DNA of 64,000 nt, taken from contig QVOM02000001.1 in NCBI GenBank assembly GCA_003586115.2, forward strand, positions 12,839,610 to 12,903,609. The letters are read 5' to 3'. The position numbers and the translations under genes were made by a program. This DNA comes from Salvator merianae (taxonomy: Eukaryota; Chordata; Lepidosauria; Squamata; Teiidae). Of the stretch, positions 1 to 11,550 are shown one piece after another (positions within the stretch are counted from its first letter, which is position 1; every line of letters starts with the position of its first letter). A model generated the notes under the pieces. That model was given only the letters and a program-made list of their open reading frames with translations. It searched no databases and had not been told where the DNA came from.

Positions 1-200
1 ACAGGGGAGCAATTTCAGTGGTGTGCCACAGTGTGCCCTGAGGTGCCACCCCCAGAGCCTCCCAAGGCTAGGAATTTAGGTTCCTAACCCTTGAAAACTT
101 ACGTTCCTAGCCCTTGGAGGCCTCCATGTCTGGCCTTGAAGTGCACACGTTCCCTTGTTCAGAATCAGTGGGCCTGGTTGTTCTGGATTCACTGACTGAA
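1..200. mobile_element. Fragment of a Harbinger-type MITE family (copy N1, cut by window edge)
   Basis: This segment shares blocks with 44009-44345 and 47534-47920: a 'cattcctagccc...ttggagg' block, a 'tggccttgaag' block and a 'cagtgggcct' block, in the same order. The copy near 44 kb ends in gtgcaggaaggcccc, whose reverse complement resembles the GGGCCTTTCTGCAC terminus of other MITEs here. The window start truncates this copy, so its left terminus cannot be checked. It shows no coding potential. Confidence 0.5.
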
Positions 201-2300
201 TAAAGGCAGGTAAATGCAGAAACAACCTGTGATTGGACAGAATTGCAGTTTTATATGCTCTTTCTGCACTAGACCTTATTACAGATTAAGCACCATAGTG
301 TCTCATCTATCCTTAGATCTATCTATTTTGACCCCTTCTGCTACTTCTTTTTTAGCTGCCTTGTCCTCTGCTTCATCAGGCCTAATTAGCACCAGCGCCC
401 TCTGGTTACATGTGAGTCTGCAAATTACACCGAGTGAGCTAGAAAAACTTGTTACCATCATTAAGAATCTGAGGTTGCTATGGGGACATTTCTAGACATT
501 GTAGTATTAAAGATAAGCATCTTCTGCTAGCACACTCCTGCTGCTATAGCACAGATTTTGTGTGATTTTTTTCCTCCACACAGAATGGTGCTATGCCTTG
601 TAATAACTTCCTTTCGTACGGTGGCCAAGCTGTCGATGGTTACGTTCGCAGGTAGCAAAAACAAAGTGCCTCAGAAGCACTTCAGGGACAGTAGCGTGTG
701 GCCATCGGGAACTCATCATTCTGTCTCTAATCCCCCTTTTCTAGCCTAGCTGTTCATGAGAGGGGGAGGGTCAGACTGGCCTGTGAACGATCTCACCTGC
801 AAACCATTTCTAAACTGCCTCTGAGGAACTTTTGTTAAAAAAAACGGACACCCACATACTTCTCAGCTACGTTCTTCCTCTCTAGGAATGGTCAAGACAA
901 CTATCACAAGTGGGTCTTGCAAGCACTCAGGATCCCAAACAAAGATCTGTTCCTGACATCAGAAAGAGAAATCCTTGCCATTAGCTTTTCAACAGACACT
1001 TTGCTGCCCTTTCCATGTTTGAACATTCAGCTTTCCATTGGCAATGAGTATTAGCTACTTATTTGGAACTCTGGGCAGCATTACTGCCCTGTTTAAAGTT
1101 GACTGTACATACATTCCTCTCCTACCCACATCAGCCTGCTTTTCCTCCTGAGCTGTAACTATTTCCCCTTGGAATAGAACTGCCCGTTCTTTCCCCAACT
1201 CTAGTTATACTTTCCATGTTTCCTGATAAGGAATTCTGTGTAACTGTGATGCTTCTGTAATCCCCACACCAAATGCCATTCATTCTGTCCTTCCATCTTC
1301 CTATTATATTTCACTTCTTCTGTGAGTTTTCTGTCCTAAGTAGGGCAGAATGACCCTTCTTTTGCATCAATTAATTCTTTACACTAGATTGGCACAATTG
1401 CTGAGGCCACACACTAATATTAATGCACATTCTCATTCACAGCACCAATCCGCATGTTCCCATCCTTTCTTTTGCAGGCACATAGGGAGGGATTAACATT
1501 CCTCTTTCTCTGCATCTGTAGGCATTGCTTAACCTTCCACTCTGTCCTTTAATATCCAAGTCACTGTGGCTGGCTTTGTTTGGCATTTCCCCAATCCTCT
1601 TTCAATCAGTCTGAAAAGTTCTGGTATCTGTCATTGCAACTGCTAGTTCCCCGGACTGCTGAATTCCTGTTTCTCCTTTATTCCAATCCAAAGTCTGCCA
1701 CTAGGGGTCAGTTTTTCTCACACTGTCTGTCTGCCATGCAGTCTGGGAACTGTAGTTGAAAAATATCCAGAAAGCCACCAGTTAAGCAGCAGTCCTGATG
1801 TACATATTGTTTTTATCCCCCACCTAACCCATTTCCTTTCTGGAATCGAGGAGGTAGTAAGGGATCTTGAAAGCTAAACAAGAACCTTATTCTGACATAC
1901 TTGGAAACAGTCTTCCACACAGCTGTTTGAACCAGCATCAGAGTCAAAGAAATTCACTTACTTTACACAGTTTATACAACTGGTTGAATGTAGAAACACT
2001 TAGATGTCTCTAGGCCAAAAGTCTTGTGCTTCCCTCAGTGCCTCTCTTGTCATTTGGCAATACGCACATCAAATACTTGGACCAACTCCACCCAGAATCT
2101 GTGGTCACCTAGTTCAGTGGTAGAACAACAGGACAGCAGAAGCTCCACACCTCACTCCTCAGCATCTCCCTGGCAGATGGTGCAACAGATCACATCTGTA
2201 TCCATGAGAATGGCTAAAGCTTCTTTTTCCTGCCACCGAAAAACCTTACAACAAAGACCATGTGAAATTACTTATTCAGAGACGTGAAATTTCTTACTTT
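201..2300. other. Unassigned non-coding stretch
   Basis: AT- and pyrimidine-rich DNA without any open frame that resembles a known protein. The two short frames near 214-495 and 558-749 look like chance. I see no strong repeat signature, so this may be unique intergenic or intronic sequence. Confidence 0.6.
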
Positions 2301-2387
2301 GGGCCCTGCTGTAGTCTGCACCAGCATGCCAATGGCGGGCCCCTATTCCAGAATATAATCTAGAATAAAACCCAGTGCAGAAAGGGT
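2301..2387. mobile_element. Partial Harbinger-type MITE (family F)
   Basis: Matches the 3' half of the complete element at 32911-33079: a 'tagtctgcaccagcatgcca' block, then 'attccagaatataatctaga', ending in cccagtgcagaaaggg. The left half is missing, so no target duplication can be read. Confidence 0.6.
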
Positions 2388-3261
2388 CATAGTACATTCC
2401 CAGTGCAAATCACCATTCAACATACTGTCAGCTGTAATCTGGTATACATGTGTGGTTTGCCCTGAAGCTAAGTTAGAGCGGGGGAAAGCCCCATTTTCAC
2501 TGAGATCTTGCTCAGTTTGAGTATAACCTTATCACTGGAAAAAAAGGAGCATATAAAGGAGAATGCCCTCACCCTGTCTCAGATAATCCAATTTACAAAC
2601 ATTCTCAGAGAGGCATACACTATGTTTATAATAAAAGGACAACAGTTGCTTCAGCAGTTTGAAAATGTTTGCCTCTTAAGTCTCAGATGGTTCAACTGCC
2701 AAAAACTAGTTGGAATTGCTGGTTTCAAAATGGCTGTCAAAGCAGTTAGATTAAGGCTGCATCCATGCAAGTAAAAGGGTGGCTGGTGAAGGCTCATGAG
2801 GTGTAGCATCACCATGTCTTTGTCTCATTCAGGCATGCAGTTCATTCCCAAAGAGCAGAAAGTGCTCTCACAGGAATGCTTCTCACAGGTGGGAAAAATG
2901 ACTCTGAGGGTGCATATCATTCTCTTCTGCTCCCATCACCATGTGGATGAATAGTGATGGCAAGGACATCTTGTCTTTGTTGCCATCCACCTGGACTTAT
3001 TACTGAATACACAAAAAATGGCCAACTTCTGGGACCATTTATTGTGCATCCCTTAATGAGGCCTGGCAGAAACTTCTGATGCTGTAGCCTGAAGGCAAAG
3101 CTTAGAAGAACAGGAGGCACACAGATACAGACACACTGCGACTCCCACCTGAGAGGCAGGATCCATGAATCCTGTTGCTCAAGCCTCCTTTTCCCCCATC
3201 ATGAAGATGCAGTCTCTGGGCCTGTTAACAATTGGCAGACTAAAACGGTATACTAATACCA
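2388..3261. other. Unassigned non-coding stretch
   Basis: No recognisable gene, repeat or regulatory site. Short frames on both strands have no family resemblance. Confidence 0.5.
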
Positions 3262-3640
3262 TTCTAGATTGTACAAGACCTCATGGCGCAGTGGCCATCT
3301 GCACTACAAGGGCTAGAACAGCCCTGTACTGGGCCTCCAGCACTTGCAGTGTGGATGGTGTGCCTGACCTCCATGACAGTGGCCATAGCAATGTCTGGCC
3401 ATTGCCATGGTGACTGGGGACACAGTGTGCTGCTGACTCACATACAGAAGAAGGTGTGAACACTATTGGCCGGGAATGATCTAACCACTCCCAGTCAAGC
3501 TGTGGACAATGATTTTGTTGTCCACAGCTAGTAATGTTTCGGAGTGGCTGTAGCTGCTCCTGGACGCTGTGGCAGCGGGGCCAGGTGAACGCACTTACCT
3601 GGTGAGTGCCTGCTCGCTCATCAATGGGTAAGTGCAAACA
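3262..3640. mobile_element. Harbinger-type MITE, family H (degenerate copy J)
   Basis: Follows the block order of the well-bounded copy at 42488-42932: 'ctgcactacaagggctagaac', 'cttgcagtgtggatggtg', 'ccatggtgactggggacacag', an 'agctgtggacaatg...ttgtccacagctag' hairpin, then a terminal part rich in 'gtgagtgcctg'. Edges are approximate and too decayed to show a target duplication. Confidence 0.6.
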
Positions 3641-4983
3641 GACCCTTGTCTCTGGGACTTTTGCTTATGTCTGTCACAACCCGTGGCTGCCTCCACACGA
3701 GTCACCAATGGAGTGGTTCATGGCTGACAGTAGCAAGTGCAGAGGGAACGTGCTGGTTGAAAGTGCCAGTATATTGATGTTGAGTTTTTGTGTCTTCTTG
3801 GGCTCTGTGGGATTAGATTACTCTCAGGTTCAGCATCTATAGTGGACCTCCTAACTGGGAAGACCCAGATGGCGCACACCTAAGTATTGTAACATTGTGT
3901 CAAGGAATCAACTTGAAGATTCTCATGTTTTGTTTGCCTAGATATCTCCATGTCTTGTTCCTTCTTCAAAACTGTGGTGGTGATGGTGGTGATACTGAGG
4001 TCCTTTAGGAGGGGCTGATGTTCACCAACTACAATGGTCATCATTCCTTGCCTGAATAGAATGACAGGGATGCTTTGCAATAGTTCAGCAGCATCAGAAA
4101 GGTCACACTCAACTTAATTCAAGAGAAACAGAATCTTGGATGATCTCATTGACCCCCCGTCTTCCCCTTTTTGTAAACCAGATCCAGCTTTTGTGTCTTT
4201 AAGGGGAATTGGGTTTACAGATATTGACAAATTTTCTTGTTCTGCTGATTTCTAGAGCTCAGATAGTCACTGAAACAATTAACTTTTTACAAAATTTAGC
4301 AGCTTTTGGGGAGTTCTGTGATGGCTGCTGTTGCAGGCAGCTGATAGAACTGGGACCTTGACTTTGTCATCATATTATGCTTCAATTCTCACTTGATTAC
4401 TTTTCTTTTTTTAAATCTGCTCCATGGAAAGGCTGTGAGGATGAAAGGGAAATGGTCCCCTCTTTTGAGGAATTCCCTGATTTAGGCCACCCACTTGCAC
4501 AGTCTGCTGGGTGGGGTGGCTCTGGCAGGCGTCCATTTGCCTGTGCTGCTAAGTTATGACTGTTTCCTTGGAAGTGAAAACTGTTCTTGGTGATTCTCTT
4601 CTCCTTTAGAGACAGAGAGTCTGACAGAAACAACCATGAGAATGCAAAAGATTCAATAGTTATGCAAGCCATAGGAGCTCTCTGGTTTGGGCTGCTTTGC
4701 TGCTTGGTTCTCTAGATGTTATTTAAGAATTCTGTTCACTAATGTGGCCCCTGTAGATGCTTTTGGTCTCTGGTTGCCACTGTTCTCAGTCATTGGTCAT
4801 GTCAGCTGGGTCCAATGAGCATTCTAGTCTATGGCTGGCTGAAGGCAACATATGACTTTGCCCATGACTTTGACATTGGCAGAACTGAGGCTTGCCATGT
4901 ATACCAGCCACTCATAGCATCCCCATCCTTTCTTTTTTATTGGTGTGTACTCAAGACATCATTTTAAGAGTAACATTAATAAC
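3641..4983. other. Unassigned non-coding stretch
   Basis: No exon, RNA gene or clear repeat seen. A pair of overlapping frames on opposite strands near 4377-4672 shows nothing characteristic. Confidence 0.5.
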
Positions 4984-5180
4984 TACAGGGAGAGAATCTA
5001 GAAGAGTGGTAGAGCAAACTGCCTGGAAAGCAGAGAGTTGTTGGTTCTCTCCCTAGAAGTAGGCAGTGGCAAACCACTTCTGTATCTCTGCCAAGACGTG
5101 CCCCACGGAGACACCCATGCAGTCAACTAGGAGTTGTCCATGACTCGGTGGTATTCAATGACAACAAACAGTAATAATGA
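4984..5180 (+). mobile_element. tRNA-derived SINE
   Basis: A tRNA-like head has an A-box-like segment (agaagagtggtagagc), an anticodon-stem-like 'tgcctggaaagcagagag' and a B-box-like 'gttggttctctccc'. A body containing 'aaaccacttctgtatctctgccaa' and a 3' tail 'tccatgactcggtggtattcaatgacaacaa' split across its end follow. The same family lies reversed at 12430-12570, 56950-57150 and 60195-60399. It would be mobilised in trans by a LINE. The copy is diverged and not a functional tRNA gene. Confidence 0.8.
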
Positions 5181-5261
5181 AAAAATAAAGTAAGGAAACA
5201 GCTCACTTAACATGGTGCTTCTAAAATCTTGGCATCTCAGGAGGATGCTTGGTGTTTGGTC

Positions 5262-5560
5262 TTGGTCAGTGAGGATTGGTGACCATTGGGACTGGCATGG
5301 CAGAGGGCAAGACAGCTAAAAGCCAGTGATACCAGGGGTCAGAATAGGGATTGCTAATGGTAGGTGGGACACTGTTAAGGTTTTAATTCTATACAGGCCC
5401 AGATGAAAATTGACTCCACCGAACATAGCAGATTATAAACACTTCAGCCAACTCTCAACTACAACGTGCCTGAAGGAGAAAGAAAGCAAGCCTCTAGACA
5501 AGGATAAAATGCTAGCATCCTGGCATAGAGGGGCCGGGACTGGCAGATGTAGAGGGGCCT
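5262..5560. repeat. Dispersed repeat, copy 1 of a local pair
   Basis: Begins with a CAGTG-like motif followed by 'cagagggcaagacagctaaaag' and then 'aacacttcagccaactctcaac'. The segment at 6285-6500 has equivalent blocks in the same order, about 1 kb away. A related start, CAGTGGTGGCTG, occurs at 58709. The CAG terminus suggests a decayed hAT-type MITE, but I could not define both ends. A 174-codon minus-strand frame overlaps it and has no recognised similarity. Confidence 0.4.
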
Positions 5561-6284
5561 CTGTCAGCCTATCCTTCCAATAGATCGAATTTGAGAAAGG
5601 GCAGGAGTTCCAACTCTTTCTTAAAAAGCAAAACATTCTTTTCATGTTGCTAGCCCAGGTCATATTTGGCATAGCCTGCAGTGGTCCAACGCTGGATCGA
5701 TCGATCTGAAAATGGTGTTGTGGCTCCCTGAAAAGATGTGAAGCCCCACCTTTTTCCTGGACCCATCTGATGTCCTCTTTGGGACACAATGAGAAAATGC
5801 TGGCATTTGGGGACAAGACAGGATTTCCTTTCATTGTCTGAAGAGTCTCAGAAAACGGACCCAGGTTCAGAGCTCCTACATGTGGTAAAGCACTACTCTT
5901 ATAGATCAGCCATCCCAGCAGAAAATCTTTTATCACTATTGCGTTCTGTCTGGTCACCAGCTTCTGACTTCTGGGGCAGAGTGGGTGATTATGAAGGGAT
6001 GGGGATTTTCGCAGCTGTGGGATCCCCTCCCTTAACTGGTTTGCCTGGGAGTTTCAGGATGGTAGACAAAAATCAGTATTCTTTCCACAAGTCTGTGTTT
6101 CACCTTAAATTGGTTTGAAGGTACTGTGCTATTATGGTGGAAATCCAGCTATGCCTTCAGATTGGTGGTTATGCCATCATATGCTATCATCTGCAGGGAA
6201 AGGGAAGATCAGGCAGCTGTTGTACTCATTCAAAACTCTGACCACACCTCAGTTCGTATCACTGGCTCTCCCTCCACGTGCTTG
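5561..6284. other. Unassigned stretch between the paired repeats
   Basis: Non-coding DNA between two related repeat copies. No gene or RNA recognised. Confidence 0.4.
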
Positions 6285-6500
6285 AGCAGTGGTGGGTGAA
6301 AGGTCAAAGCAGCCATGATCAATGGCAATGGGTGGAGGGCAAGGTGGCTGAAAGGAAGTGGAACTCAAGAGTTATGCAAATCCCCATGAAAGTTGCTTTC
6401 AGTGAAAATGGGATTGTGAACACATTAGCCAACCCTGAACTGAAATGTATGTAAAAGAGAAAGAGAGAGCGGATTTGAGCTCTGAGTTCCTGGATTGTGG
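6285..6500. repeat. Dispersed repeat, copy 2 of a local pair
   Basis: Starts CAGTGGTGGGTG, continues with 'ggagggcaaggtggctgaaagg' in pieces, and then 'aacacattagccaaccctgaac'. These match the blocks of 5262-5560 in order at roughly 70 percent by eye. On the minus strand both copies translate to a similar short peptide (LSFSF...V..WL), which reflects shared ancestry of the repeat and is not evidence for a gene. Confidence 0.4.
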
Positions 6501-8830
6501 CAGGGCGCTGCCTACTTTGACCTTATGGTCCAGCGTCTGGAGGACCAAAGATTCCTCATTGATGGTTTTAGCCACCCTCTGATCCCCCTGTTCTGTGCTA
6601 GACATTTCACTCCCTCCTTTTCCTGCTCCAATGCTATCGGTGTGCTGGGGTTTGCTCATTGCAATTGTCCTGCTCTTGCAGCTGCCCAACGTATCTGCTT
6701 TGTCCTCTCACTACCACCGCCAAATGCACTGCTGACAAAAAAGTGTTTGGGCTGGTTGTGGGAGGCAGCCCACAGCAGACCTTGGGTCTGGCAGGAAATA
6801 GCAGGCAGATTGTTGTTTATATACAAATCCCTCAGCAACCAAAGATCCTGGGAAAGAGGAAGTGAAAGTGAATTGCATGTGCATCTGTGCATTTAACACA
6901 GCCAAGTGTTGACCGGGAGACACGGTTGCTACCATCTCTGGTTGCCACTCACCATCATTGCCAATCAAACCTCCTTCTAAAGTTTGGTCTGTAGACATTG
7001 AGCTAAAGATAGGAATTTCTGGCCTTCTCAGATGCCTTGGCTACACCTTTCGTAATGTCTCAGCATAATCACCATGGAATTAACAAAAAGAGGGAATATA
7101 CTTGCCAGTGCCTAAAGTTTACAATGTTTGTAGGTGATTATGAGAAGCAGAATTATATGAATTAGAACGAGAGGCAGAACTAGAACCAGAGGCAGCGTCC
7201 AGATAGGTGAGAGGTGGAGTAGCTGAACTTTCCCACTCCAGGGGCAGGTGTCTCTCACCTCAAATGCTGAAATGAGTGACCAGTGGCAAATGCAGGATAA
7301 ACTACTCTGAAGTTTCTTCTTCTCAGTGGAGTTGGCTTTGAGGGGATGTGCATCAGCCCAGTGCCAACTCAACAGCTGGAATTCTGGACTGTGTATGCTA
7401 TACATGGCTGGAGTGTGGCTGGCACTTTGGATCCTCAGTTGGAGGTCCAGCTGGGAATTTAAGATGCTGCAGGTCACATTCTGTCTGCAGAAAGGTTCTG
7501 CTGGTCACAGAGGACAGCTTTGGAACCTTATCCATGGTGGGTTCCCCTTTGCCCCATTCCCATCCTGAGTTTCCCTTACTAGTTGTTGCACACTTCAAAT
7601 GTCCCTTTCAGTCCATGCCAGCTTTTCTCACTCGTTACCCTCCAATTACTTTAGTCTACAAATTCCATCAGGCCCCACCAACTTGATCTATGTCCACAAC
7701 CTTTCCCACCCCCCTTCATTGCAGTTCACCATTAATTCTAGGTCTATTGTAACTCCATAAATCCATCCTCTTTTACTGCTCCCTTTACCTACTGGCTGTG
7801 TTATATGGACAACTCTGGACATGTGTCCAGTAGTGCTTTTGCATTCAGGATCTTTAAAAGACTACAGTTTGATTTGATAGGACACATGGTTGGCAGCCTA
7901 TCCTCAAGGAGGAGGAAGTAACTAGGCCAGTTTTGATATAAAGTTTGCTTTTATTAAAGACAAAAAACGCACAAGGAATAACTATTTCAGAACAAACAGA
8001 AGCAATATCAAAATCGGGGTGAATTAGTCATTATTAGCAGCAACTCAAACTGTGAGATTTCAAAATAAAACAAACAGTATCAAGTGGAGAGGTCTTAACT
8101 GTTACTGTGGCAAAAAGGAACACAAAACAGACCAGCTAATACAGAACAGTGGAAACAGAGCAAAGAAGCCAGCAAGGCTATAGAAGCAAGGTTTTTTTTC
8201 AAACCCATCAGAGCGAGTTGCTAGTTGAGAAGTAGATTAGAGGGAAAGTCTGAATGTAAACATGAAAGCAGGGGTGAGAGGAGAGAGAAACAGGCCTAGG
8301 AAAGGAGAGGGAGAGATTACACTTGTCTTGAGGTCTTTTCTTGACCAGGGATGGGCTTCTCAGGATTGTGTTGCCACAATATTCATATACACACACTCAC
8401 ACAGCAACTTGGATGAAAATAAAATCAGTAGTAGTCACAAGAGGCTCAACTTAGGCAAAGGAAGTTTTCCAGCACTCTGGAGAACTTTATCAAAGTTTGG
8501 ATGCTAGTAAAGCAAAGACGTAGGATCCAGAAACTTCAAGAATAATAATCTGTGCATACCTTTGTGGTCATATGCCTAAACAAGCCATCTTAAATGGCTG
8601 ATTAAGCACTCAAAGACCAGCTAACTACACCCTACTGATACCGAGTTGGACTGCCCCAGACCTTAGCAGCAGCAATGCAGCTCAAAGCCTGTCCAGATCT
8701 CTTCCTCTTCAGCAGTGATCTTGAAACCAGGATTCACCTACATAGCAAGCACATGAAGTTCAGCTCCTGATGGTTTATGGTAGAAGCAAGGGCATGGGAT
8801 GGAAGACCTTAGCTGAAATAAGGACATCCA
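6501..8830. other. Unassigned non-coding stretch
   Basis: No recognisable exon. Several overlapping frames on both strands near 6.4-7.6 kb are mutual shadows. A purine-rich part around 7920-8300 contains an inverted poly(A)-signal-like 'ttttattaaag', which could be an old retroelement 3' end, but no terminus was found. Confidence 0.5.
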
Positions 8831-8972
8831 GGGCCTTTCTGCACTTTCTACCTTAGAATGGTATAATTATAGTCTGGCTGCTCCTGGTATAGCTGTGGAG
8901 TGCTTCACAGCTGTACCAGGAGCAGCTGGACTATAATAATCCCATTCTAAGGTAGAAAGTGCAGAAAGGCCC
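8831..8972. mobile_element. Palindromic Harbinger-type MITE (142 bp)
   Basis: Almost the whole element is one hairpin. The left arm begins gggcctttctgcactttcta and the right arm ends with its reverse complement. Both arms contain 'ccttagaatgg', 'ctataat' and 'gctgctcctggta' blocks around a short loop near 8898-8912. The terminus matches other MITEs here that have Harbinger-like features. Flanking triplets are cca and aca, so a 3-bp duplication is plausible but not exact. It is non-coding. Confidence 0.75.
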
Positions 8973-9090
8973 ACACTCATCCAAGGAATGAACCAAGGAC
9001 ACTGAATGGAAAAGGGTACCCACTCTTATACCCCAAAATATGTCCTTAAGGTGTAAGGTCTTTGGAGAGGAAACAGAGGTAAACAAAAGA

Positions 9091-9166
9091 TTGGTAAACA
9101 TCCAGGCTTTCCAAAACAGGTAAACAAGTTGGTAAACATCCAGGCTTTCCAAAACAGGTAAACAAG
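9091..9166. repeat. 38-bp tandem duplication
   Basis: Two adjacent identical units (9091-9128 and 9129-9166) start ttggtaaacatccagg and end with aaacaggtaaacaag. Their identity implies recent slippage or unequal exchange. Confidence 0.9.
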
Positions 9167-9995
9167 TTGCAGTGAATAAATCAACTATTTTACTTCGTTG
9201 CCCACAGCTGCATTTTAATCTTGTGGCTCTTGCACAGGGGCAGAAGCACTGTTTGTTAAAGTAGGGTCTTCTGTTGCAAGTTGAAGGGATTAAGCTGCTT
9301 TTATGGCACAGTCAGCTAAACAAAAGAGATGATTTCAGAGGGAAGCAGAGTCAGTGGATCAAGTGGGGGTGACTTGGCCACCTGACATCTAGATGCCAAG
9401 ATGAATTTTGTTCTGAACACAAGACCCATTCTCTTAATGGTCACTTGCCTCTTCTGATCCAGATTCCTTGTACACTTGCTATGTGTGTCTAGGTTATAAA
9501 AATGCATATCATAACAGCTCCCACCCAGGACGTTGGCTTTGTATACATGGGTTATTGTCCTCTAGGCATGGCATGAAGCCACAGACGCCCGTTATTGTTG
9601 CTATTGCTCCCACATCATGTCTTCCCCTCATTTATAAAGGCCAAACTGTTTGTAAACACATGCTTCCAATTTAAGGCCTGATTCAATAAGCATGTTTGAT
9701 CCTTTTTGGCTGAAGTTGACAGATCAGAATGGAAAAAAAAATAGGGAGAGTTAGAAGCCAAGTTGATTGTGCTGATTTTCAGAGCTATTCTACTCTGAAA
9801 TTGTAGAGCTGAAAAACAAGGCAGAAGACTCTGATCTCTGCCCTGATACAGAAGCAGGCAATTGACAAAAGTCACACATGGGTAAAAAGCTGGCACCTGC
9901 ATCTGGTAACTGTAAGCAGTTAGGGCCACCCAAGGCTGAGTAGATCCCGCACAGAGCTTTGGAAATTTCCTTGTTTTTGAAATACATTTGCCACA
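9167..9995. other. Unassigned non-coding stretch
   Basis: No recognised coding or repeat feature. Short frames here overlap on both strands without any family signature. Confidence 0.5.
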
Positions 9996-10125
9996 GTGGT
10001 TGAGCACAGCCAGTGTAATGGCTGGAGTGCTGGACAAGGATTGGGACTTCAGGGTTCAAAGCTCCATTTGGGCATAGAAATTCACTGGGTTGTTATAAGA
10101 ACAAAATGGAGGGGAGGAAAATAAT
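9996..10125 (+). mobile_element. tRNA-derived SINE fragment (MIR-like layout)
   Basis: An A-box-like 'cagtgtaatggctggagtgc', a B-box-like 'agggttcaaagctcc', a 'gggcatagaaattcactggg' body and a 'gttgttataagaacaaaatgg' end match the layout of a common reptile SINE. Related pieces lie at 50205-50335 (plus), 20505-20605 (minus) and 40205-40335 (minus). The copy is decayed. Confidence 0.6.
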
Positions 10126-10157
10126 AATCATGACTTTCAGCTCTTTGGGAAAAAATA

Positions 10158-10179
10158 CAATCAATCAATCAATCAATCA
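10158..10179. repeat. (AATC)n microsatellite
   Basis: Five tandem tetranucleotide units, directly visible. Confidence 0.95.
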
Positions 10180-10707
10180 GGGTTATTAGCTATAGTTAAA
10201 AAGAGGGCGGGAAACTTTCATAACCTTGACCCTGTATATAGTGGCTATAAGCTTCCATAACCCTTCTTTCCCATTGACATAATATTACCCACGAACCAGG
10301 ATCTTTATATATAGTAGACGCTAGAGGCACTTGAGCTCTTAAAGGTTCAGGTATACACAACTTTATTTCAGCACTCCGTGCTCCAAATTTTCTGCTCTTG
10401 CCTTCCCATTTCTTCTAAATTTGAGGTTTCTGGATGCCATATAGTGCCATACTGACCTTCTTCCTGAAATGGCCACACCATCCTGTAGGTGATGAGGATC
10501 CTGGCCATCCAGTACAACATGCTGCAGAGGCAGCTGATGGTATCTGCCAAAGGAAGGATGCACTCTGTAGCATGAAGACATGGGATGTCATCCCAGTGTA
10601 AATAACTTTTCTGGATCCTGTACGTAATCTTTCAGATTCTCCCCCGCTTTATTGAGCATTTCCTAGAACCAATATCCAGTGGAAGAATTTCATTACTAGA
10701 GTCCAGG

Positions 10708-11550
10708 ATGATGAGCAATGGGTTGAGCAGGGTGACATTTCATGCTTTTGTGGAGGAACTGCAGCCACATCTCCAGAGGCAATCAATGTGCATGATGGAG
10801 TCCATCTCTGTGCGGAAATGCCTGGCCTTTACCATAGGTTGGTCGGTCACCCCAGAAGAAAGATTACTGTACCATGACAAAGCAGTTTAGTGTGTGTGCA
10901 CCAGGGTTGGTATAATAGTCCTGGAGGTTTGCCTGGTGACTGATATCCTGCTACTCAGATGTGTAGTTCACCTGAGAAACATTAACACAGTGTGTTTCCA
11001 TTTTCTTTTCAGTTGCATTATGTCTGCTCTGACTTTGCTCTTGTGTCACACTTCCCACTGGTCTCAATATCAGTCACTAATCTGCCCTTTCAGATCACGG
11101 CTGGCTTCAGACCCTTGGTTTTCCTTACTGTGTCAGCACAATTGTTGGAACCCATGTGGAAATAGTGTGCCCAGTGCAACAGGGTGCAGAATACATCAGT
11201 TAGAAATGGTTACTTCTCTGTGGTGCTCCAGTGGACCACTTAGGAAGATTTTGGAGTGCAGAAGGGTAAACGTCATGGATCTTTTGTTTTCTGAAACAGT
11301 GTTCTTTATGAGGTTGTCTGTGCATGTTGTACTACACCACCTCTGCAAGGCAGATGACATCCAGGAAATGATAGCACGGGGAGTGGGGAAATAAAGCTCC
11401 CAGAAAGGCCCACAGCAAGGCTGGAATGGAGATGTTCTTCAGAAGAAAGGCAGTGTGGAAAGTTATTGGAAGTTTCTGCACGAGAGAGGGTAAGGATAGT
11501 GGTCTTCTCCTTCTGAATTAAGATGAGCAACTGTGCCTCCTAAAGCTGCA
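10708..11550 (+). pseudogene. Decayed PIF/Harbinger transposase
   Basis: An active protein of this family is a DDE transposase related to HARBI1 that cuts and pastes elements with 3-bp target duplications. What is visible: in one frame from 10708, SRVTFHAFVEELQPHLQRQ resembles the family's N-terminal 'SR.TF..l..EL.P.L.RQ' region. After a single in-frame stop at 10888 the same frame continues with VGIIVLEVCL and LRNINTV. Other frames then give AEYIS (about 11190), GYFSVVLQ (about 11206), HGSF-VF and NSVLYE (about 11272-11305), and RERVRIVVFSF (about 11490), in the order expected for a Harbinger transposase. Frameshifts and stops show it is dead. The catalytic acidic residues cannot be placed with certainty. 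No terminal inverted repeats of this autonomous copy were found. Identification rests on motif order and remembered family patterns, so a profile search should confirm it. Confidence 0.75.

Noticed and set aside
5433..5957. A 174-codon minus-strand frame as a possible gene
   Set aside because: Its length is within chance for this much sequence, it overlaps a dispersed repeat, and no domain, splice or promoter context supports it.
7920..8300. Possible LTR with an inverted poly(A) signal
   Set aside because: I could not find TG...CA ends, a primer-binding site, a second LTR or any retroviral or Gypsy coding motif.
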